DNA of 29,919 bases from Promethearchaeota archaeon. GTDB lineage: Archaea > Asgardarchaeota > Lokiarchaeia > Sigynarchaeales > SOKP01. The stretch spans positions 1 to 29,919 of the forward strand of contig JAEOTW010000136.1 of the NCBI GenBank assembly GCA_016839655.1. The letters run 5' to 3'. Numbering within the stretch: the stretch's first letter is position 1; each line of letters starts with the position of its first letter. Made by a program: the position numbers and the translations under genes. This document shows positions 25,093-29,919 of this stretch, one piece after another. The notes beneath the pieces were generated by a model. The model did no database searches. It was not told the DNA's origin and worked only from the letters and a program-made list of their open reading frames with translations.

Positions 25093-25137
25093 TTAATATG
25101 GAAATGAGAATTCTGAATAAGATAAATTAAAAAAAAA

Positions 25138-26820
25138 TTAGTTAGATATTTTAATTTTTTCTTTTAATAAATGACTTTTTGCGATTTTAAATGCGTAATT
25201 GTAATCAAATATTCTATTTCCTTTCGTTTTTGCAGCTTCCTTTAAAATCGACGCTTCAACATATGATTTAAGACGACCAATTGCCAGCGCACCAGTTCCA
25301 AAAATAGTAGGATATATTTCTTTGTTGTTATCTTTTGGTTTTAGTCCCTCGACACCATAAGGTGGGACTAAATTAATATCCACAATAATTTTGTTTTTTA
25401 ATTTTAACATAATCTCATTTGATAATATTTGGATTCCGGCAGCTGCTAAGCACCATATAATATCTGCATTTTCAACAGCTTCAAATATCTCATCCTCAGT
25501 AGTAGCAAATATACCCTTAACTAAATAAGGCTCAATTCCTGATAACTCGCAAGCTAATTTTTCAATGAACGCTTTACTTGACTCATTCCATGTCTCCACA
25601 ATGTATGTCTTAGATTTTAGGTTTGCAGATAATAACCCTGCAATTTTTGCAACAGGTCCAGCTCCTAGAATTATAATTTTTTTACCCTCTAAATCATCAA
25701 TTTTATGTTGCTTTGCAATTTCCATAGTTTTTGCTACAATCGAAGCTGCTGTAGTGTGTGATCCTCTATAATCAACAATAACTGGACATTCAAAAGGAGA
25801 AACCAAGGATTTTATAACTTCTTTAGTGATTTTTTCTCCTTCCTTTATATCGGAACCGCCTATGAAGATTGAAGTGGGAGCACCGGGTTTTCGGGAAAAT
25901 ATAGCATCTTGGACTAATTTTGGTGTTTGTTCCGCTTTTAATTTACTTATTGGCACAACAATGTCAAATCCCGCATCATAGGCCATATTAATATCGAATG
26001 GTGATGCAATCTCATCAGTGTCAAAAATATAGCAAATTTTGTCTTGCTTTTCTTTTCTCTTTACTTTTAATGGGGTTAGGTTTAAAATGGATTTATTAAG
26101 AAATTGTCTGATAGAATTATCCTCAATATAATTTGGGAATTGAGCTTCTCTTTTAATTTTTATTTCTATAACCTCTACGTCTAATTCTTCACAATATTGC
26201 TTAATTCCATCAAAATGCAGTATATCACAAATATGAAAACCAACAATATGTTTACTTTCAAAATTTCTTGCAATATTCATAATTTTCATCATCATCCACG
26301 CTTCTCTTATTTTGAATCTTACTTCATTTTCTTGTTCTTCATATTCTTGCTGTAAATATTGCTTCCATAGAATTATTCTCTGAAATTCATAATCTTTTTC
26401 TGGAGATATTTGACCGGACTTATTATAGTTTTTAATTAACTTCTTCAATTTTTTAATGAGATTTCTTTGTTCTTCAAGATTAGAATTTAGGTACCCTTCC
26501 GCATTTTCAGATATATCGATCTTTTGATAGGGGATATTATTTTGATTGAATAAAACAGTAATTGGGTCTTCCTCAGATATTACTTCATCCCATCTACTTC
26601 CTTTTTCTTCAACAGCAAAGTCGGGCTGATAATTCCTGATGAGTTCTTTAACTATCTCGAGATATTCTTTTGAAATTAAATTTAAATTCCAAGCTAAATC
26701 GTGCTTTTTCTCTGCTGTATTTTCAAACCACCACTCAATTGGAAATTCACTCTCAATTAACACTAATTTTAGTTTACTTTTCTTTAGTGGTACTAATTCT
26801 AAAACTTCTATTTTTATCAC
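25138..26820 (-). CDS. MtdA-type methylene-tetrahydromethanopterin/tetrahydrofolate dehydrogenase fused to an unknown N-terminal domain
   Basis: Protein of about 560 residues. Residues 260-545 match MtdA/MtdB, the NADP-dependent methylene-H4MPT/H4F dehydrogenase (about 290 residues alone): ICYIFDTDEIASPFDI, AIFSRKPGAPTSIFIGGSD, DYRGSHTTAAS, the Rossmann loop GAGPVAKIAGLL, and INLVPPYGVEGL. Residues 1-250 are unrelated and unrecognised: an alpha-beta start (LKLVLIESEFPIEWW), helices, and VGFHICDILHFDGIKQYCEE, which faintly recalls TraB-like proteins. The GTG at 26820 lies inside a perfect GGAGGTGAT ribosome binding site, so the true start is more likely ATA at 26811 (fourth codon). It probably serves C1 transfer in a Wood-Ljungdahl or formaldehyde-type route. 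No other C1 gene is near. Confidence 0.85.
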   Translation of the reverse strand: MIKIEVLELVPLKKSKLKLVLIESEFPIEWWFENTAEKKHDLAWNLNLISKEYLEIVKELIRNYQPDFAVEEKGSRWDEVISEEDPITVLFNQNNIPYQKIDISENAEGYLNSNLEEQRNLIKKLKKLIKNYNKSGQISPEKDYEFQRIILWKQYLQQEYEEQENEVRFKIREAWMMMKIMNIARNFESKHIVGFHICDILHFDGIKQYCEELDVEVIEIKIKREAQFPNYIEDNSIRQFLNKSILNLTPLKVKRKEKQDKICYIFDTDEIASPFDINMAYDAGFDIVVPISKLKAEQTPKLVQDAIFSRKPGAPTSIFIGGSDIKEGEKITKEVIKSLVSPFECPVIVDYRGSHTTAASIVAKTMEIAKQHKIDDLEGKKIIILGAGPVAKIAGLLSANLKSKTYIVETWNESSKAFIEKLACELSGIEPYLVKGIFATTEDEIFEAVENADIIWCLAAAGIQILSNEIMLKLKNKIIVDINLVPPYGVEGLKPKDNNKEIYPTIFGTGALAIGRLKSYVEASILKEAAKTKGNRIFDYNYAFKIAKSHLLKEKIKISN

Positions 26821-26825
26821 CTCCC
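26817..26825 (-). promoter_or_regulatory. GGGAGGTGA ribosome binding site overlapping the GTG of the MtdA fusion
   Basis: On the minus strand GGGAGGTGAT is complementary to the 16S rRNA 3' end. It covers the in-frame GTG at 26820, so that codon is too close to serve as start. ATA at 26811-26809 follows 5 nt after the GGTGA core and is in frame. Confidence 0.6.
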
Positions 26826-27150
26826 AAAAATAATTTATAATTTAAACTAATTTATTTTAATTTTTCCCAATTCATATTATGTATTTCATAAATTTAAATG
26901 TCACTATATGATATTTATAAACTATTACGATCACTAAATGATCAGAACACAATATCTCTTTTATTAAAAACAATTAATTGCATTTAATTATAGATAGAAA
27001 TTGGAAAATTCATAAAAATGAAATAGAATTTGTGAAGGATATTATGCAAAACAGGTTTAATTTTTTTTAAAATAAAATTATTATCAATATAAAAAAAATC
27101 TATTTTCTACCCTGGAGCTACAACTTGAAGTAGTAACAATTGAATTTGAA
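26821..27150. other. Intergenic region with operator-like direct repeats
   Basis: 330 nt upstream of the MtdA fusion and downstream of the small Zn-protein gene. TCACTATATGAT (26901-26912) and TCACTAAATGAT (26931-26942) match at 11 of 12 positions, and each is a TCA-N5-TGA dyad. Between them, on the minus strand, is TTTATAAATATC, a good TATA candidate for the MtdA fusion. A 30-codon frame from TTG at 26978 to TAA at 27070 has no support. T-rich DNA near 27060 may end transcripts. Confidence 0.4.
26901..26942. repeat. Two direct copies of TCACTAnATGAT spaced 30 bp
   Basis: The copies begin at 26901 and 26931. A 30-bp spacing is close to three turns of the helix, so both dyads face the same side, and a TATA-like box for the minus-strand gene lies between them. 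This suggests an operator. Confidence 0.45.
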
Positions 27151-27342
27151 TCATTTCTTTAATTTTGAAAAACAAACCTCACAGAAAAAAATTCTTCTCA
27201 ATTTAGAAGCATCCCAAACCATATGACCTGACATATGCTTCGTTTCGCAACCCCAACACATTTTATACACACTAGTATCAATAGGGTATTCATTATCAAC
27301 ATGGAAATTATCATCTTGTATTATTTCTCTATAACTCTTCAA
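27151..27342 (-). CDS. Small zinc-binding protein with two CxxC pairs
   Basis: Protein of 63 residues. CWGC (29-32) and CEVC (54-57) are 21 residues apart and would bind one zinc or iron ion in a rubredoxin/zinc-ribbon manner. KHMSGHMVW between them holds two histidines. The start is TTG at 27342, with GAGATG on the minus strand 8 nt before it. The gene is divergent from the NifX-like gene, and the palindromic 17-bp site at 27370-27386 lies just upstream of its start, so it likely belongs to the same regulon. The family is unknown to me; small CxxC proteins often deliver metals or regulate by contact. Confidence 0.6.
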   Translation of the reverse strand: MKSYREIIQDDNFHVDNEYPIDTSVYKMCWGCETKHMSGHMVWDASKLRRIFFCEVCFSKLKK

Positions 27343-27369
27343 TTTTTTAACATCTCAATTGTTTTATAA

Positions 27370-27386
27370 TTCTGAATGAATATTCA
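27370..27386. promoter_or_regulatory. Palindromic operator-like site A
   Basis: TTCTGAATGAATATTCA contains the perfect palindrome TGAATATTCA (27377-27386) and is the exact reverse complement of site B at 27435-27451. It lies 28 nt before the start of the small Zn-protein gene. Confidence 0.55.
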
Positions 27387-27434
27387 AAATCAAAAGGTTA
27401 TATTTAATATAGTTAAACAATAATTTAAGAGTTG

Positions 27435-27451
27435 TGAATATTCATTCAGAA
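27435..27451. promoter_or_regulatory. Palindromic operator-like site B
   Basis: TGAATATTCATTCAGAA is the perfect inverted copy of site A, with centres of the TGAATATTCA cores 58 bp apart. It lies in the middle of the divergent control region between the small Zn-protein gene and the NifX-like gene. Confidence 0.55.
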
Positions 27452-27503
27452 AATGGGGAACACTTTCCTACTTTGTATTATAACAATTAAATTTAAGTTT
27501 TAA

Positions 27504-27519
27504 GAATAATTATTCAGAA
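27504..27519. promoter_or_regulatory. Palindromic operator-like site C
   Basis: GAATAATTATTC is a perfect 12-bp palindrome followed by AGAA, which gives the same TTCAGAA end as site B. It lies about 50 nt before the NifX-like start and is nearly the same sequence as site D at 29484-29499. Confidence 0.5.
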
Positions 27520-27555
27520 TCATACTTAGTTTTTTATTAAAAAAGAAGAATAGAT

Positions 27556-27945
27556 GTGAGATTAATGAATAAAATAATTGGAATTCCTTCTGATGGTCCT
27601 GAAATATCTGATGACATATCAGCTCATTTTGGACATTGCAATTATTTCGTTGGAATTGAAATCTATGATGATGGTAAATACAAAAAAGCTTTTGCATTAC
27701 CTAATAGCGGTCATTCTGGTTGTATGGAACCAGTTATAAACATGAAACAAAGAAATGTTACGGATATGATTTTAACTGGGATAGGGATGCGTCCATTCAT
27801 GGGTTTTCAACAAGTTAAAATTAATTTATTTCAAGGTATCCATGGAAGTATTGAAAAAAATATTGGAATGTTTTTGGAGGGGAAGCTTAGATCTTTATCT
27901 AATGCAAGCTGTGGAAGTGACTCAAACCATGCTCACACTCATTAA
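27556..27945 (+). CDS. NifX/MTH1175-like Fe-Mo cofactor-family protein (copy 1)
   Basis: Single-domain protein of the dinitrogenase iron-molybdenum cofactor biosynthesis family (RNase H-like fold). 129 residues from GTG at 27556; ATG at 27565 (MNKIIGIPSDGP) is preferred because GTGAG then serves as its ribosome binding site. It begins with IIGIPSDGPEISDDISAHFG, the family's substrate-binding start, then YFVGIEIYDDG, and a glycine-rich strand (MILTGIGMRPFMGFQ). The tail ends in CGSDSNHAHTH, a metal-binding His/Cys stretch. No nitrogenase genes are present, so a role in Fe-S or other metal-cluster handling is more likely. It is followed by OsmC-like and ferredoxin genes on the same strand. Confidence 0.85.
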   Translation: MRLMNKIIGIPSDGPEISDDISAHFGHCNYFVGIEIYDDGKYKKAFALPNSGHSGCMEPVINMKQRNVTDMILTGIGMRPFMGFQQVKINLFQGIHGSIEKNIGMFLEGKLRSLSNASCGSDSNHAHTH

Positions 27946-27989
27946 AAGCAAAATGGATAAAAAATTTTAATAGGTATAACTGAAAAAAT

Positions 27990-28490
27990 ATGCCAAGTTT
28001 TAAAGAAACATATGAAGTTATTAAAACAGATTGGAATGCTGGGGAAAAAAACTTCAATGTTGAATGTGAGATGCTACCTGTTGGTATGCAAGTGAAATGT
28101 ACAATGGGAGCAAAACCATTTGAATTAATAATTGACGCACCACCAGGTTTAGATGGAACAAATGAGGGTCCATCACCATTATTAGTAATTTTATCTTCTA
28201 TTGGTGCTTGTATTATTGCAATTACTAGGTATTGGGCTAAAATTATGGATATTGAAATCGAAGAAATGAAAGTTTTTTCTCGTGGGCATATTAATTTAGG
28301 TGCTATTTTTGGAATTGATGATTCAAAGTTAGCGGGATATGATAGACTAGAACCTGTTATCAGAATCAAAGCAAACGCTTCAGAAGAGAAAATTAATGAG
28401 TTAATGGATAAAGTGTTTATTCATTGTCCTGTACTGACGAATTTCGGTGGAGCTTCTAAGATTATTCCTAAAGTACAAATCAGAAAATAA
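27990..28490 (+). CDS. OsmC/Ohr-family protein
   Basis: Protein of 166 residues in the OsmC family of thiol-dependent peroxide- or sulfur-handling proteins. The two reactive cysteines are C74 in SSIGACIIAITRYW (start of the central helix) and C146 in VFIHCPVLTNF. The glutamate or arginine expected from Ohr proteins near the N-terminus is not obvious, so it belongs to the broader OsmC/YhfA-type group. The segment before C74 is EGPSPLLVILSS, as in typical family members. ATG at 27990, 44 nt after the NifX-like gene, suggests one operon. Detoxification or persulfide chemistry on behalf of the Fe-S island is an inference. Confidence 0.85.
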   Translation: MPSFKETYEVIKTDWNAGEKNFNVECEMLPVGMQVKCTMGAKPFELIIDAPPGLDGTNEGPSPLLVILSSIGACIIAITRYWAKIMDIEIEEMKVFSRGHINLGAIFGIDDSKLAGYDRLEPVIRIKANASEEKINELMDKVFIHCPVLTNFGGASKIIPKVQIRK

Positions 28491-28528
28491 TTATTATCTT
28501 AGCTTTTTTTTATATTAAGTTCTATTTG

Positions 28529-28540
28529 TTATAAAATAAA
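28529..28540 (+). promoter_or_regulatory. TATA-like box before the ferredoxin gene
   Basis: TTATAAAATAAA ends 17 nt before the ATG at 28558. It could drive a leaderless transcript of the ferredoxin gene separately from the OsmC gene upstream. Confidence 0.35.
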
Positions 28541-28557
28541 GACTATCTGAAATCATT

Positions 28558-28980
28558 ATGGAAGATGAAAAATTCTTTCCTTTAAGTGTAAATCCAAGTT
28601 TATGTGTCCTATGTCAGCGATGTATATTTAGTTGTCATAGTAAAGCTATTTTCTTTAAAGAATCTCGTCGACTCGTGAATTATGATAAATGTCAAGGATG
28701 TTTAAAATGTGTAGATGTTTGTGAGCATGGAGCTATTGAAGTTATTTCGATTAAAGAAGGAAAATTAAAGGGTTTCTATATAAATCATCAGAAGTGTGAT
28801 TTATGTAAATTATGTCTGAAGCAAGATTTTTGTTTTCAAAACTTATTTTTAATTAATGAATATAAAAATATTGATAAGGAAAGGATTGAATTTCAAAAAG
28901 ATAATCTTTCTAATTGCTTTAAATGTTTAAAATGTTTTAAGAATTGTCCTAATAATGCAATAATTCCAATTATTGAATAA
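28558..28980 (+). CDS. Ferredoxin-like protein with four [4Fe-4S] motifs
   Basis: Cysteine-rich electron carrier of 140 residues. Four cluster motifs are visible: C16, C19, C22, C26; C45, C48, C51, C55; C80, C83, C86, C92 (the last spacing is 5 rather than 3); and C120, C123, C126, C130. So two double-cluster modules are present in tandem. The proline that normally follows the fourth cysteine is missing in the first three motifs (SCHSKA, VCEHGA, FCFQNL) and present only in the last (NCPNNA). No TM helix or flavin site is present. It lies 67 nt after the OsmC-like gene and converges with the second NifX-like gene. Its role is probably electron supply for the metal-handling proteins here. Confidence 0.88.
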   Translation: MEDEKFFPLSVNPSLCVLCQRCIFSCHSKAIFFKESRRLVNYDKCQGCLKCVDVCEHGAIEVISIKEGKLKGFYINHQKCDLCKLCLKQDFCFQNLFLINEYKNIDKERIEFQKDNLSNCFKCLKCFKNCPNNAIIPIIE

Positions 28981-29013
28981 GGTAATTTAGAAAAACAAGG
29001 TTATTGTAATCAG

Positions 29014-29430
29014 TTAATGATGATGATGTTCATGTTCATTATCATCATCAGCTTCAGTATGTATTTTTTCAACACCATATCCTTTACCTCCTCCTGGAGC
29101 ACAAAGACTTTCTCCTCCTTCTAAAGTCCCATCTAATATTTTCTGTACAACATCATCAATTGTACCCGAAACGCCTACAATTACTTTAATCCCAAACTCA
29201 TCAAAAAAAGCTTCAGCTCTTCGTCCCATACCTCCGGCTATCATAAAATTTGCTCCTTGTTTATTTACAAATTGAGGGATGCTTCCTACCGTATGTCCAG
29301 GATTTGGAAGTACTTTTTTTTCAATAACTTCATTATTTTCGATAGTAATAAAGGTAAATTCTGGGGCTCGACCAAAATGACCACAAACTTTTCCAGAATC
29401 AGTACTAATTGCTATTTTCATTCTATTCAA
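29014..29430 (-). CDS. NifX/MTH1175-like Fe-Mo cofactor-family protein (copy 2)
   Basis: Second protein of the dinitrogenase iron-molybdenum cofactor family, 138 residues from TTG at 29430. ATG at 29421 (MKIAISTDSG) is the better start. Family features: KIAISTDSGKVCGHFGRAPE, FITIENNEVIEKKVLPNPGH, FMIAGGMGRRAEAFFDEFGI and VVQKILDGTLEGG. The end is DDDNEHEHHHH, a metal-binding histidine tail. C16 and the cysteine in ESLCAPGGGKG may also bind a cluster. It is divergent from the DUF134 regulator, with palindromic site D between them. NifX/DUF134 neighbourhoods are common in anaerobic archaea, and here no nitrogenase is seen. Confidence 0.88.
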   Translation of the reverse strand: MNRMKIAISTDSGKVCGHFGRAPEFTFITIENNEVIEKKVLPNPGHTVGSIPQFVNKQGANFMIAGGMGRRAEAFFDEFGIKVIVGVSGTIDDVVQKILDGTLEGGESLCAPGGGKGYGVEKIHTEADDDNEHEHHHH

Positions 29431-29483
29431 CTTTTATTTCTTTTTATTTATATTAAATTAGGGAAGTATAAAATATAAATTTA

Positions 29484-29499
29484 ATGAATAATTATTCAT
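29484..29499. promoter_or_regulatory. Palindromic operator-like site D
   Basis: ATGAATAATTATTCAT is a perfect 16-bp palindrome in the divergent region between the second NifX-like gene and the DUF134 gene. Its core GAATAATTATTC is identical to that of site C. Confidence 0.55.
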
Positions 29500-29501
29500 A
29501 A

Positions 29502-29544
29502 TATGGGAATATTTTGTTATAATAAATCTATCACTATTCCCATA
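29502..29544. repeat. 10-bp inverted repeat TATGGGAATA/TATTCCCATA
   Basis: TATGGGAATA (29502-29511) and TATTCCCATA (29535-29544) form a perfect inverted repeat with a 23-nt spacer, directly beside palindromic site D and upstream of the DUF134 gene. This could be a second operator or a weak hairpin. Confidence 0.4.
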
Positions 29545-29675
29545 ATATTTAAAATATAAGTCTTAAATATTCCAAATAATTGTTTTTTAATAATTTTGAA
29601 TAATTAATTATAAAAATCTGAAATAATATTTCTACTTTAAAAATGGATTGGAAAATAAACTATGACCATTCTTTT

Positions 29676-29681
29676 GGTGAT
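29676..29681 (+). promoter_or_regulatory. GGTGAT ribosome binding site before an apparent ATA start
   Basis: GGTGAT lies 5-6 nt before ATA at 29687, the same arrangement as before the receiver-Lrp gene. The TGA at 29678-29680 is an in-frame stop, so no standard start is available upstream. Confidence 0.5.
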
Positions 29682-29686
29682 TTGAT

Positions 29687-29919
29687 ATAGGAAGGAGAAG
29701 GCATCGTCGATGGGTTAATCAACCACCTAATAATTATTATTTCATTCAAGAATCACCTAGAACCGAAGATTCGATAACATTAACAGTTGCTGAATTCGAA
29801 GCTATGAGATTAAAACATTATTTAGGCTTAAATCAAAAAGCATCTGCTGAAAGAATGGGGATAAGTCAACCGACTTTTTCAAGAATTCTTGAAAGTGCAC
29901 ATCAAAAAAATACGTTAGC
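29687..29919 (+). CDS. DUF134 family predicted DNA-binding regulator (partial, 3' end outside)
   Basis: The window's last gene continues beyond its end; 77 codons are seen. From ATA at 29687 it reads (M)GRRRHRRWVNQPP, the Arg-rich start of DUF134 proteins (typically MxRPRRxR). It continues with LTVAEFEAMRLKHYLGLN, the match to the family's LT-DElEAiRL-D, and QKASAERMGISQPTFSRILE, the helix-turn-helix. The next ATG is deep in the domain (EFEAMRL), so a start there would remove the N-terminus. DUF134 genes often sit beside NifX/MTH1175-like genes, as here. It is a good candidate for the protein that binds the palindromic sites A-D, though that is inference. Confidence 0.8.
   Translation, partial: MGRRRHRRWVNQPPNNYYFIQESPRTEDSITLTVAEFEAMRLKHYLGLNQKASAERMGISQPTFSRILESAHQKNTL

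Noticed and set aside
26978..27070. 30-codon TTG-started frame (MHLIIDRNWK...)
   Set aside because: The sequence looks somewhat protein-like, but it has no ribosome binding site and no neighbour relation, and it is too short to call.
27899..28369. Minus-strand 156-codon open frame over the OsmC gene
   Set aside because: The plus strand has an intact OsmC-family protein with both cysteines; the antisense frame shows no domain.
27556..29430. Nitrogen fixation cluster
   Set aside because: The NifX-like domains are single-domain MTH1175-type proteins; no nifH, nifD, nifK or nifB is present.

Overview
The window is about 30 kb of very A+T-rich DNA (roughly 30% G+C by eye) with densely packed genes on both strands. 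It is most likely chromosomal DNA of an archaeon of the Asgard (Promethearchaeota) group, closest in style to Lokiarchaeia. The signs are longin-like domains, both free and attached to 7-TM membrane proteins, an archaeal thiolase / HMG-CoA-synthase-like / DUF35 unit, a methylene-tetrahydromethanopterin dehydrogenase (MtdA) domain, two Lrp/AsnC regulators, a DUF134 regulator and archaeal TATA-type promoters. No rRNA, tRNA, CRISPR array, insertion sequence or phage gene was seen. The lineage call is an inference from gene content.

Layout. 1-477: 3' end of a gene coding for exact 26-residue repeats. 554-3408: a 7-TM protein, a free longin-like protein, an unknown protein with a possible Ig-like C-terminus, and a GNAT acetyltransferase. 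3413-5816 (minus): a tyrosine phenol-lyase-type enzyme and an MBL-fold protein. 5920-8165: two tandem 7-TM proteins, each with a longin-like tail. 8361-11004: an HMG-CoA-synthase-like/DUF35 fusion plus thiolase operon. 11045-12998 (minus): TPR protein, MscL, Zn-finger protein. 13103-18055: DUF998-like protein, MoxR-type ATPase, a family 5 solute-binding protein without permeases, and a QueG-like Fe-S protein. 18118-19671: a small duplicated-motif protein, a 51-residue membrane peptide and a TauE/SafE permease. 19972-24862: a signalling and nitrogen block in which a zinc-finger Lrp and a receiver-Lrp fusion flank a histidine kinase/response regulator pair next to glutamate dehydrogenase. 25138-26820: an MtdA domain fused to an unknown N-terminal domain. 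27151-29919: a metal/redox island with two NifX/MTH1175-like proteins, OsmC, a four-cluster ferredoxin, a small Zn protein and a DUF134 regulator, with near-identical palindromes in the control regions.

The observations most worth following are these. (1) A 7-TM/longin family appears twice fused and once split into adjacent genes. (2) Three genes appear to start at ATA behind a GGTGA-type ribosome binding site: the receiver-Lrp fusion, the DUF134 gene and the MtdA fusion. (3) TGAAT-(A/T)n-ATTCA palindromes occur in both control regions of the NifX/DUF134 island. (4) The receiver-Lrp fusion has a zinc-finger Lrp sister next to glutamate dehydrogenase. (5) The HMG-CoA-synthase-like protein lacks the catalytic cysteine. 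All functions are assigned by reading motifs only; no database search was possible.
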